From Hypomesus transpacificus (Eukaryota; Chordata; Actinopteri; Osmeriformes; Osmeridae): DNA of 64,000 bases. The position numbers and the translations under genes are program-made. Below the pieces are notes generated by a model that saw only the letters and a program-made list of their open reading frames with translations, was not told the DNA's origin and did no database searches. The stretch spans positions 8,252,404-8,316,403 of the forward strand of contig NC_061068.1 in assembly GCF_021917145.1 (NCBI RefSeq), given 5' to 3'. Position 1 is the stretch's first letter. Every line of letters starts with the position of its first letter. Positions 1-12,000 of the stretch are shown here, in pieces.

Positions 1-1207
1 TAAATGGTGTTCTATCTATATACTGAATATACTGTAAGTAGAATATCAATAAATGACTTTTGAGCTTGTGTCTTTTCTCTGGTTTTTGCTATTTTGGAGT
101 CCTGCTCATCCATGCATGTTGTAGGATTTGGGTCTTTTGAAATGTGAACACTGATGAGAGCTTTGCTGAACAACAAAAGCAATTGTTTTAAATAACATTT
201 TCTGTGGAGATGTGGTCCCTTCCTTGCAAGTATGGAAGTCATGAAATGGCTTGAAAGCTAATTATCACAAGGACAACAATGTTTGGGACACACATAAACA
301 TACAGAGAATTGGCAAATGCTTCTGCCAGAGCAGATAAAACATCGCTCCTCGGTTTTAGTTTTTATAAACAACTTGTGTACACCCCATTATAATTCAAAC
401 GTAATGCTACTGTAATGTCTCATAAGTACCTCCTTTGCTAGTTCATCTTCTATAGTAGGAGATTAAATATACATAGTTAAGAATAAAAATAATATCTCGT
501 CATTACTCTATGATTAGGTCTACAGCGTTGACTTAAGGATGCACTGTAGGACGATGCCCTTTAATCTATTTGTTGTGCGCCCTGTGAAGTGTATCATCCA
601 GAGAGTGTTTGTTTGTATCAGCCTGAGTGTTTGTGTGTTCGTGTTCTCTGCAATATTTTGGCTTGGCCTAGTTTAAGGATTTCACAATTCTGAGAGTGCT
701 CTGCATCTAACAGGAGCTGAAGTGTTATGGTTCCGACCAAAAAACTAAAATGACACGTTGTGGTAGACACCATTTTAAGATAATGTGCGCTCAGACTGTA
801 TGCTTTCAAGTTTCAATGAAACTTATAATATTGAGGCCAACACATTCTGTAGGTTATTGTGGACAATTACTTGGCTTCTGTGAATGCATCTGAAGTCGGT
901 TCGGCTCTGTGGGTTGTAGCTGTAATGGGGTAGTCTTGTCTGGACTAGAGCAATGTTTTGGTCCACTGAGTGACAAATTAGTTTGCATTATTTGTGTACG
1001 TTATTTAAACAATAAATATTCAATCATTGACTTCTGATATAATTAAACCATATATTAACCAGACATCTTCCAATCTCAACAGCAAAAAACAACAGCAAAT
1101 CAAATTTGGTCGTTTATTGGTCATACGTCAGAAACAGAACTCTAGCACCCACTAGTGGTAAACCATCATGAAGACTCTAAACCCATACACGCAACTGCAC
1201 TCATCAC
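1..1207. other. intergenic, AT-rich, no gene seen
   Basis: I see no coding exon with homology, no RNA gene and no clear repeat here. All open frames are short and carry no recognisable domain. The stretch is AT-rich single-copy-looking DNA upstream of a tRNA gene. Confidence 0.5.
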
Positions 1208-1280
1208 GCCGAAATAGCTCAGTTGGGAGAGCGTTAGACTGAAGATCTAAAGGTCCCTGGTTCGATCCCGGGTTTCGGCA
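1208..1280 (+). tRNA. tRNA-Phe (anticodon GAA)
   Basis: A complete 73-nt cloverleaf without intron. The acceptor stem GCCGAAA pairs with TTTCGGC, the D stem is GCTC/GAGC, the anticodon stem TTAGA/TCTAA encloses CTGAAGA (anticodon GAA, phenylalanine), and the T arm is CCTGG-TTCGATC-CCGGG. The discriminator base is A. As far as I recall it is identical to the usual vertebrate tRNA-Phe. A TTTT run about 18 nt downstream (near 1298) would serve as the Pol III terminator. The perfect stems argue for a working gene, not a SINE head. It stands alone, with no neighbouring tRNA. Confidence 0.96.
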
Positions 1281-2452
1281 GACAATGGGCAGAGTGTCCC
1301 TTTTGGATTGTTGTGACTATGTCATTTACTGGCGTACAGAACTGTACTTGACATCACAGGCGTGGTGAAAATGTAAATACGTGTAAGTTATGTTTTTTTG
1401 TTGCAACTTGAGTTCTCTGGTATATCACACGATGGTGCTGTACTCTAACTCAGATCATTTAGGATCTACACCAGACAAAGTGCACCACTTCAAGCAGGGC
1501 TTAGGTTGCACACTTGCACAATGCTGATAATGCACAATGATGACAATTCACAAGTTTGTTTGGCAAAAAATGTGAAATGTTCTCAAAAATCTTATAACTT
1601 TTACAGTTTTACAAAATGTGCCCTTGTGCGTTCCATGTGTTCACCTGAGTAGGACATCCAGACCAGCGCTGCCATCCACACCAGCGCTAGATACAGCTAC
1701 TCTGCTACTATCCCCTTTATTATAAGAAAATACTAAATCGTTGTAATATCTACGTGAATTACCAACAATGCATCTCAGCTGTGAATCAACAATCACAAAA
1801 GAATAATATAAGGGAGTTGGCCTAATTTCCTACTGCCACTTTATCAAGGGTCCCACAGCAGGACTCTGACAGGCAAATTGGGTCTGGAACAGTACATTCG
1901 AGGTTCTAGTTTTCCTGCCCACCTGCTTGCAAAGTTGTTTTGCGATGAAAAAACATTGGTCGAGGAGATGGGTCATGAACAGGTCAGGGATTTGCGTCAT
2001 GTGTATTGAAACTGAGTGAATGGTTTGCTTCCCCTTTGCTTGTCTGTGGCAGTGTTCTAATCCGCAGTACATTCTAATGAAAGCATGGGTTTGTTTCAGG
2101 GGATGCAGTCAGGTAGAGGAAGTGTGGTGTGTTTGAAAGGAGGTGCAGAATGTTCTGAGTGTGCTGCTGGGTGTTTGTGTGACAAAAGGGGTGAGTAGCT
2201 TGATGTTGTTTTTGAATGTGTAATTGACGATACACATTTGATTATGCAAGCCACTGAACCCAGCATCTACTGAGAGCCCTGACTTCAGTCTCTCAGAATG
2301 TCTTACATTTTATCTTATGGCATGAAGTCTACTTGTTTCCAATAACCATGCTCAGAAATGGTAACAAAGCAACTGACTGATTAGATATGGTAATTTAATT
2401 AAACATTCAAGTTGCACCCTATACAGAGGACATGAAAGGAAAAAGACTGGGG

Positions 2453-3263
2453 CAGGGGCGTCGTTAAACCCTTTTTACTGGGGCACGTGCGTCTGTATAA
2501 ATCTGCTGTGCCCCAGTAAAATCTAAAGTTCAAGTTTGAACAATTTACTTCATTAGTCAGTGCATTAATTTAGATTGATAGTCCCGGAATTAACTCAGTA
2601 TTCCTATCAACGCTTGTAAAAGTGTTTAACACAAACCTATATGCATGCAGAATTCCATGTCAGAGTGTTCTTCTGAGCTTGCCAAATAGCCACTGCAGCA
2701 CGGACACAGAAGTCCAGGGGGATAATTCCCGAAAGCAGGTCATGCAACATAACCGGGTAAGTTAACCCACCAGCAATGTTGCTACAACGTAGAGTACCAG
2801 TCAAAAGAATGGACACATTTTCATTTTCCAATGGGAAAATGTGTCCAAACTTTTGACTTGTACTGTATGTCACATAACCTGCTTTCTGGAATACCCCCCG
2901 GGTGGTGGACTCGGCACACAAGTCAGAATTGAGGTAGGCTAAGAAAACATTACAAAACTAAAGATCGTTTCTAAATGATAGGCCTACCGATCATCTTATT
3001 TTGACAAAAACATAAAAACAATATTACATGAAGCAGTATTTGCGCTCAAATGAATGCCAAAAAAATGTGCGCACCTGCATTAGCTGTTGATGTCCCTGCC
3101 AAAGCTGATATCAAACTTGCGTCCCTGAACTGTTGTGAACTGTTAAGCAAGGGGAGTTTCTATAGATTAGTGGTGCATTGTGCGCAGCAAGTTTGAAAGA
3201 AAAAAAGGGATATGAATTAGAGGCCTGTGCCCCAGTAAAGTTTTATGTCTAACAACGCCTCTG
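2453..3263. mobile_element. hAT-type nonautonomous DNA transposon (MITE), 811 bp
   Basis: The element starts CAGGGGCGTCGTTA and ends TAACAACGCCTCTG, so the termini are imperfect inverted repeats of the CAGNGGCG class typical of hAT elements. It is flanked by a perfect 8-bp target duplication, GACTGGGG, at 2445-2452 and 3264-3271. A subterminal 10-mer ACTGGGGCAC occurs at 2477-2486 and inverted at 2508-2517 and 3227-3236. No transposase frame is present, so it must have been moved in trans. A smaller hairpin element is inserted inside it. Confidence 0.85.
2795..2862. mobile_element. short palindromic MITE nested in the hAT element
   Basis: A near-perfect hairpin. The left arm reads TACCAGTCAAAAG, then TGGACACATTTTC; the right arm carries GAAAATGTGTCCA, then CTTTTGACTTGTA. 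The arms are about 28 nt with a loop of about 10 nt, and both ends carry TA, as in Tc1/mariner-type miniature elements. The motif is familiar to me as a dispersed fish repeat end, but I cannot name the family. Confidence 0.6.
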
Positions 3264-6200
3264 GACTGGGGCCTTGCACTCTTTTTCCTGTAATTAATTA
3301 ATAGTCAATTTAGTCTTGTTCCACACAACTTCCACAAGAATGTCAGTGAAGCTGGCATGACTTCAAGACTTACATAACCCAAACAAGAATGACTTATACA
3401 TCCTTAACACCCTCTTCTTGACATTCTGTCTGTCTGTCCTGTTACTCAACACTCTGCCTCCTGAACTGAGACTTGAAAAATAGATGGAGGAGTCGGACAG
3501 CAGACACAGGACAATAAAAACATATATATATATATTAAATTGACTACAGGGAACTGTAGAAGTTACTTTACAGTACATCTCTCTAATAATGCCAGAAATC
3601 TGTTTGTGTGTGTGTACAAATTTGAATGGGTTCTGACGTGAAGCCAATTTTTTATTTCCAATTCATACACTTCCATTGGGCAGTTTAGATGTGTTCATGA
3701 TAACACAGCCAGATGCATTCTCAGAAATGCATGGCTTTACCTTTGGGGGGCGCTAGGCAGTCAACAAAACAGGTGATTTTTACAAGTATTTGGTTGTATT
3801 CCTCACTTATAGCGGTGACATTGTGCAAAATGTCTGTATTTGTATGAACCTTTGTATTGAAAGGTTTAGTTCATTTAAAAGATAAATTGTACTTCAGGTC
3901 AAAGTGACCCAAATGTAATAGATGTTATTATTCCTTAATAAAATAATTTAAAAGCAGTGAAAAATAAACAGCAACACAAAAATGCTAATTACTATATTAA
4001 TTAAAACACTCATGGTTTGTGCAGTTGCCTACAGCCGTTTACTAGCTAGATATCTAGCTGGATGATGGTACACTATAATGGTAGTATATGGTTTTTACAT
4101 GGTGGTATGTAAAAGTATAAAAGGTATATTTTCATTTCCTTAAGTCTTAATTGAGTTAAAACTGTTCATTTTTATGGTGTTCGTGGGTAAATCTCAGTTT
4201 CACGTATCTTTCTTATTGACAATCAACCTGCTGTGAGATGTCATTTGCTGTCAGGAACATCCCTACAGAGGTAAGCGATACTAAAGAAGGTCAACTTTGT
4301 GTTATATACTTAACATGCCAGTATACAACCCTCCGACTCCCTGCTCTAACCCTGTCATACCCGTTTGCATCTTCTCTCTAGACTTCCTCATTGCTTTCAG
4401 AAAGTGGAAGCTCCAAAAGCACTATTATTCATTGTGGAGTGATGGCAGTTTAAGATGTGAGATGGGAACCAAACATTGATGGGAGCCAACAACACAGTCA
4501 TTGCACTCCTCTCTGGAAATGGAGTAGAAAGTATGCCCTCTCCGGTTTATTCCAAGTTGTCAGCACTACTCTCATATAACCCAAATATGTGGTGGCGTCC
4601 TGCATTGAGTCATGTGTCCACTATAGATGAGATACCTTTAATGCCAGGGCTCTTGACTCCATATACATTTACTTAAGATATTCTACAAACATTACCTGAA
4701 ATCATAATAATCCCAGGAAAGTAGTGAATTAAAAACATCAACACTGTTTTCATGTTATTCAGAGCTCTGGAGACAGTGTGGCAACCGAGTGTTCAATGAA
4801 GCCACAGTACTTTTCCACTGACCACTCTGCAGCTGTCTCTCTGTGCCATTGCTCTCCGGTGTTCCCCTGCATGTTGGACAGGGCCCAAGTTTCCCATTAT
4901 AAAAATGTTTTACTGTACACATTGAAAAGTGACGTGTTTCTATTATCTGCATGAAGGAGTGACTGATAATAACAAGATACAATACAATGTAGTGGGCAAA
5001 TCTGCTGTGAATTGCTTTCTAACCATGGGTAAATATAGGGTTGGTTTAGGAGTGGCAAATAATGGACAATGCCTTCTACTGCTTTCGAGTATTAGAAGTA
5101 TTACCGACTGTAGTAAATGCTTGTCCGTGACTTGACTGACTGACTGACTGTAGCCAGTATCGGGTGTCCAGACTGAGACATCAGATTGCAGCTCTCTGTA
5201 CTGATCATGTTTCCTAGTGAAACTTTTAAAGCAAGCTTGGGTTTCCCTTGGCCTGTGTCCCACCTTTCCCCTCCCCCTTCAGTCTCTCTCTCCTCCCTTG
5301 TCCTTTCCTCTTGTCTTAGGTTTCTCATTGACTGGAACACTTCACTGTCGGTCTAGCTTGCACACCAGTCAGAGACAGTGGTGAGATATGTACATTGACT
5401 GTGGGCTGCCTGCCGTCACCACTCTTCACTCTCCTGTTCAGGTCATGGACGAGAGCTTTGAACTAGTCCGAAATGTAGGCCTCCTCACTGTGTGAACAAT
5501 TGGAATGGTTTGGACATGGTATATTGATGGCTTTTCTTTTTGACACGTCTTGTCACACTTTTTACTGAATTCTGCTTTACCTCTCTTATCCAATATCGTT
5601 TGCTTATTATTCAACAACCTCTATTCACCCAGCACATTTCCATTGCAAAGATTTGTTCTTCCGATTCCTGACCAATAGGGAAATGCTACTACGTCACATT
5701 CAAACCCCAACAAAAAGACTGAGAGGTGTGGATGAGGGCTTACAGAGCTGAGAGACGTCCGCCTGAAGCCTGGCTTACTCAGGAGCACAGTGCTCCAGTG
5801 ATACACTGGCCATCATAGTGTTGCTGGCACAAGGAGTGTAATATCATCTTACCCCTCTGCTGCAGAGCACAGGACAGATCAGGAGTTTACGGGGGAGCAA
5901 TGGCTGTTTGACCCCAATGGCAACCGGGGATCATGGTCAAACCATCACATTAAAATGAGAAAATGTCAGATAATGTTTAATATCTATACATTTACACAAA
6001 ACAACATTAGTGAAGTAAGTCCGTATGTCCTGCCTGAGTGGAAAAGAGGTGTAACTGGATAGGTGGAGCCTACTTTTCCCTGCCAACAGATTGAGAGATA
6101 ACACTGTGTCCTGTTTTTCAGACAGCCTTATTGAACCTTTTGGTTTGTGTACACACGTTCAGATTTGTGTGACTAAATAGCTGTTCCTGAAGTATTTTTA

Positions 6201-6827
6201 GTGCAGGCTTAAAGTGACCTCTGAGGATCAACATCATCTGATCTAATACCACATGTCTGGAAAAGGACCCCTAGCTGACCCCGAGGTGGGATTAACCTCT
6301 ACCAATTAATCCACCCTAGAGACACGTCAACACAAGTGTGTGGCGTGTGTGTGTGTGTGGTGTGTGTGTGTCTGGGATGTTCAGTTGGTGCTCCCTCTCT
6401 TCATCAGTCTGAGAAAGGGGAACTGATATCCTGTTCTAAATCTGTCCATGCAACCGGTCTGACCACTGCAAGGAGAACAACTATCAATTATCACGTTTAG
6501 ATAGCATAGATTTCTGTATCTTAAATTCAAGTCAGGCCTAGTCAAGTTTCTGTGCAAGTTGAAGGATACCTGCCTGATACATGTCTAAATGTCAGAGTGA
6601 AGATGTATAAACAAGTGAATTGGTGAGCTGAAGATTTCGTTATTGTGTCCTGTACAATCTCATATAGTAGTCTCTTAAATCTTTCTAAAATTACTCAGCA
6701 CCTTGTTATTATCCCCACTCCAGTTACCTTTCTCCCCTGCCTGTGCCGTTGGACTCATATGGGCACAAGACGAACGAGATGAACACCTATCATCAAGCTC
6801 CTATTCATTTAATTCCAAGGCCCAGTG

Positions 6828-7099
6828 CAGAGGCGAATATAGGTTGGGGGGGCTAAGCCCCAATATAAAACCTATTATTTTTCCTGTGACCCAGCAAAAC
6901 TAGGGGGGTCTGGGGGCATGATCCCCCCCCAGAAGAAACTTTTGAAAATATCCTTTTAAATATTGTCCTGTAGTGGGTTTTAGGAAGAGAAATTAACAAA
7001 TGTAGATACAAATAAAATAAAAATGATTAATGATTTTTTTTGGGGGGGCTAATGAAACCTTTGGGGGGGCTCCAGCCCCTCCGGCTAGATACGCCCATG
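6828..7099. mobile_element. hAT-type MITE, 272 bp
   Basis: Starts CAGAGGCGAATATAG and ends CTAGATACGCCCATG, an imperfect terminal inverted repeat of the CAGNGGCG class, with G-rich subterminal repeats (GGGGGGGCT facing AGCCCC). An exact 8-bp target duplication GCCCAGTG lies at 6820-6827 and 7100-7107. It has no coding capacity. Confidence 0.85.
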
Positions 7100-8530
7100 G
7101 CCCAGTGCAACCTTCTCACATGAGAACTGGATGTGTTGTCATGTGAGAGGGTGATATTCATTGAACTTTTGTCCTGTCAGGCCTTCAGAATTGGCTTTTC
7201 TCCAGGTCTCTCTCCAGACCACCGGCCCTCCACGAAGCAGCAAACAGCCCTTGTTAACACCTGACCTACTTAAAACACTTATGTGTTGATTAGTTGTACC
7301 TGACCATCCACACAACTAACCCTGGTTAGGTTACTAGAAAAAAGTAAGCCTTTTGCTGTGCTTTTTGAGACCGACAAGGATTAACAGAGAACACATTTAG
7401 AAAGAAGGTTTCGCTAGGCTTCATAATGATAATCAGTATGGCTGCCAGCATTTATAAAAAAATACAAAATAAATGAAAAAGTACACTTTTAACTGTTTCA
7501 ATTCTTTTGAATGCATAAAAACCTTTTTGCAGGTAATCACAGAGCTACAAAAAAGAGACTGTTTTATCACCTTTGTAACATTCAGAAAAGGTTCATCTTT
7601 TTTTGTTTCAGTAAAACACTTTTAATATTTGTCACAGTTTAGTACAAATAGTTTCTCATATATTCCTTCTGTGCAGAAAGTATAGGGAGCAAGCTAGAAA
7701 AAAAGTCACATGAATAACTCTTCATTTTTTGGCCCATGTCTGATTGAACTAGTGTACGCATGGCGTGCTACTCGCTTGAAGGAATGCATCATTCTGCTCT
7801 ACAGTAGGTGTTTTTTGATGTTCAAGGATGTTTTGGTATTTCATTTGTATATCACAAACCTGTGTTTCAATTCCTGCATGTTATTTTGTGGCCCATTTTC
7901 CTGTTTAGTGGGGTCCTGTTTGTGTGTTCCAGGAAGATGGATTACAGAGATTAAGCAGTATCCACCCACTCTGAAACTGACACACACAGAGATAGTACAC
8001 ACAAGGGCACATTTATTATTTCATTCTCAGTTATTAGGTGAATTATTCAGTAATATAGCTTACTTTGTTATATGTTGTCGATAAGTACAGTAGCTCACAT
8101 AGGTTAGGATTCACAGCATTTATAACAGGTTTAGATACACTTGAAACTTGAACTCACCTGATATACAAGGTTGTACAAATATTTTGTGGAACATACCATA
8201 CTCATAGTACACTGCACAAGCTAAACTGTCACCACACACATTCAAAGAGTGGTCTATCCTGTTTCATTCTCATCTCCTGAAATGTTTTTCAATGTTCATG
8301 GAAAAAAATGATATTTTTGACAGAAATGATTTAACCTTTTAAAATGCAATAAGGCTACTTCTGTTTTTACTGCTTTAATAATACAGTATTATCACAATGC
8401 TGTATCATTTCTCTCCCTCATCACTCTCCCTTCCCCCAGACCTCTTCCATCTTTTCCCTGCATGTCTTTGTTTGTTTTGCTCCATTCCCTCAAATGGTTA
8501 CCACCCAACAACCTGCTCATGCTGTCTGTG

Positions 8531-8558
8531 ATTGGTGAGTGTGGGATAAGGGGGCGGG
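8531..8558 (+). promoter_or_regulatory. putative ip6k2 promoter: inverted CCAAT box and GC box
   Basis: An inverted CCAAT box (ATTGG, 8531-8535) lies about 15 bp before a GC box (GGGGGCGGG, 8550-8558), some 0.5 kb upstream of the ip6k2 start codon. The order and spacing suit a TATA-less housekeeping promoter. The transcription start and any 5' UTR intron are not visible. Confidence 0.4.
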
Positions 8559-9006
8559 CTTAGCTTGTGAGATTTTTACCAGTCGACAGCGAGCTCTTGC
8601 CTGTCAGACGGGTTTCAGTGTGCAGGCAGGACACACAGAGCTCTGTCCCACTTCGACCTGCAGCTGCAACACCAAACCTTCATTTTTAAACGCTAGGACA
8701 TAAAGGGCTTTCTGTTCCTACACAGCCAAGAGACCTACCAAAGCCAAAGACAGAGAACAAAAAGGGATTTCTGATCAAAAAGCATTGAGCCAATCTCTTT
8801 ATCTCTTTCTTGCTCCTTGTTGTCTCTTTTTGTTTTCATCCTGCATAATCCCTCTTGCACAGAGAGATCCTCAGGGCACCGTCTGAAGACACAGAGAAGG
8901 ATCAAAACAAACATCGCAACAGTGGCAATATTCACCAAGGACTTTCTCTGTGTCGGTCGGGTGTGATCAAGGGCCTTTGGCTGTCCTGCTGTCCTGCTGC
9001 CCTGCG

Positions 9007-9033
9007 GTGTGTGTGTGTGTGTGTGTGTGTGTG
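9007..9033. repeat. (TG)n microsatellite just upstream of the ip6k2 start codon
   Basis: An uninterrupted TG run ending about 40 nt before the ATG at 9074. It lies in the 5' UTR or at the end of a 5' intron, and could vary in length between individuals. Confidence 0.9.
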
Positions 9034-9073
9034 AGGAGGCTAATGCCCGCGGTGACGTTAGGGCCAGAGGAGG

Positions 9074-12000
9074 ATGAGTCCGGCTGTAGGGGCTCAGGCC
9101 CGGGAGGCCATGCAAGCAGAGCAGCAGCAGTGCTACCTGGAGGAAGGGGGGGTGATGCTTGAGCCCTTCGTTCACCAGGTGGGGGGCCACTCGTGTGTGC
9201 TGCGCTTCGGGGAGCAGACCATCTGCAAGCCCCTCATCCCCCGCGAGCACCAGTTCTACAAGAGTCTCCCTCCTGCCATGAAAACGTTCACCCCTCAGTA
9301 CAGAGGTAAGACTCAACTCAGCTGTGTTGCGGTTTGCTTGTGTTGCTCTGCTCTGTATCTTTAGTAGGTTCATGCTGAGACAGCTCCTGCTCTACATGTT
9401 TATGTTTCATTCCACCCAGACGTTTGGAAATTCTGTTGTGGCCGGTCAGGGTCAGCTACTTCTCTGAGGTTCTTTCCTGTTTTACTCACCTGCACTTGTA
9501 CACATTCATGGTTTCCCATTCACAAACTCATTCAGACATTTTCTAGCTCAGACTGTACATATATTATTCAGCAAAGAAGGAGTTGTACATGCCAGGCATG
9601 ACATCAGTATGGAAGGTGGACATGTAGAAGTCAGCATGGAATTGCTGGGTCCTAAATACCGCCATTTGGCCAGCCTTTCCTGTTCCACCAAAATGTATGC
9701 TGTGTCCTTCCCTTTAACTGTTATCTAAGACTGAACGGTTCTGCAGCTGCACGGGTCACTGCTGCTGCTTGCCTTTTGTCCATGAGGGAGGTTTGAAAGG
9801 TGATCTTTGATATCAGCTGACATTGATCTGTTCTCTCTAACAGCCTGAGAGCTGTACTGTTTCAAAATGTAAGTGTGAAAGTAAATGTGATTGTCCCATT
9901 TTAGTGTTATGGAACATAAAAACAACAAGGCATGACAATGTTATTCATTCAGTTGTTGTTGTTTGATTCACACAGAGAATGTCATTCTTGCCATCACAGG
10001 ATACAGTGTTGTATTGCCTTCCCCTCTCCCTCTGTTTCTCTATCGCTGTACAATATATCAGCCCCTTGCTTTTGATGTTAGCAAAATTCTAATAAAAAAT
10101 GTCTCTACCTTAACTTGGGTTTCTGTGCACAACATGCCCTGTGACAATAAACAGACTTTGATGCCAACCATCCAGTCTAATTATGAAGTCCTTCGAAAAC
10201 CTTTTTTGTAGGGGGAGCGTTCTTTGTGTGGAAAAGTATGCTACTGGATAGCATGCATAATGCTGCTTTTGACTTTTGGAGAAAAATGCAATATTTCATC
10301 CTTTATGTCCCTCATTCTCTTTATTGTCGCTCTTTTATATTGACTTGTGGTTCCTTTGCTTTTTTATCACATGCAAATACATTTACTGTTGTCAATGCAT
10401 ATTTTGAACATTTAAATAAACATCAATCCTCATTGCATCTCCTCAAGGCTTGCGTCACAATAATGAATCAATACTGATTTACTGGCAGTGTGTGCTTACT
10501 GGGAGTGTGTAGGTTTACACTGTAACTGTACAGTTCATTTACTGATTATACACTGCCTTGACTCTTTTCAGTTTTCTCAAAATATTTGCTTTTAATCTTC
10601 AACTGGTTAAAATTCATTGATGCAAATGTAGCCGGTGTGTGGTGAAACTCACTCCTCAAGTATGTAATAGGCCACCCGCGTCAACAAATTGCTAGCTTTT
10701 CGTTGGCGTAGTTGGTAGTGGTGGCGCTTGGGAAGTCAGAGGTGGTGGGTTCGACTCCCGTTTGGAGCGGACAGTGGCCAGTGTACCTCTGATGGAACTT
10801 GCAATTCCACGGCTGTTACACAAACAGCTTGACTCGTTAAAAACTGCTGCCACAAAATAACATTTGCCTCTCTCTACTTTCTCATTCTCTCAGGAGTGGT
10901 ATCGGTTAGCTTTGACGAGGATGCTGATGGAAACTTGTGCCTCATGGCTTACCCCATCCACAGTGAACCAGAGGACATGGAGAACCAGGACCCTGCAGGT
11001 GACTGTGAACCCAAGAGCAAGATGCTCAAGTGGGGGAACAAGAGGCTGAAAACCCTGCTGGAAAAAGAGCACTACAGCAGAGACAGCCGAACCAGGCACT
11101 CACGCAAGGATAAGGACAAGAGGTGAGGCCACATTATACTGGTACAAATGGATGCAATGTCAGAGTAATGATCCTTTCCATCATTCCACCCATTAACTAA
11201 ATGTGGCACTGATCAAAACCATCCTGTTTGAATGCACTCACTCCTACATGCAATTAAATAGACATAATCTGTACTCAATGTCACCTGACTGTGACTCAGT
11301 GCACAGATCCAATTTCATCAGATCTACTCGGTAGAGGTTTCTTCCTAAGATCAGTCCTCCCCCTCTCTTGTCCGTCAGTCTGAAGCGTGAGGAGGACGTG
11401 GAGCAGGAGAGATTACAGGAAGATGAGGTGCACCGTTACAGCCTGGAGCGCAGCCATGCTGGGCCCCAGCACAAGCACAACCCCTGGAGCCTCAAGTGCC
11501 ATCAGCAACACCTGCAGAAGATGAAGGAGAATGCCAAGCAACGCAACCAGTACAGTATCCTTTCGCCCAGGACTGCCAGTCATGGAAGAGGTAGCTTGGT
11601 CTTCTTTTGTACTGAAGTAGAGTGAGGCTCCATTTGTAGGTTGACCCCCTTGACCCAGGCTCCCTTCCCAGAATTCATCCTGCTGGAGAACCTGACGTGG
11701 AGACACACGGTGCCGTGCGTGCTGGACCTGAAGATGGGCACGCGCCAGCACGGGGACGACGCCTCGGAGGAAAAGAAGGCCATGCACATCCGCAAGTGCC
11801 AGCAGAGCACCTCCGCCTCCATGGGGGTCCGACTGTGTGGCATGCAGGTGGGCACCGCAGCAGCCAGGCCTCTGTGGCATTCTTCATGGTCATGAGAAGC
11901 TAATGAAGTCAGAAAACAGATTCATAGGCAGTCCAGATGTTTTCATGACGTTCAACAGTGGAAGGAAATATATACTTATTCTGTACAGATTCATAAAATG

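Larger units (their letters stand above)
1281..8520. other. gene-poor spacer with transposon remnants
   Basis: About 7.2 kb without a coding exon that I can support. It contains two hAT-type MITEs (2453-3263 and 6828-7099), a short (TG)n stretch around 6338-6371 and otherwise AT-rich sequence. Upstream noncoding exons of the following ip6k2 gene could lie here but cannot be recognised from sequence alone. Confidence 0.5.

Noticed and set aside
8735-9373. A 212-codon minus-strand frame at the ip6k2 first exon
   Set aside because: Antisense shadow with a CA-repeat (HTHTHTHT) segment; no homology.
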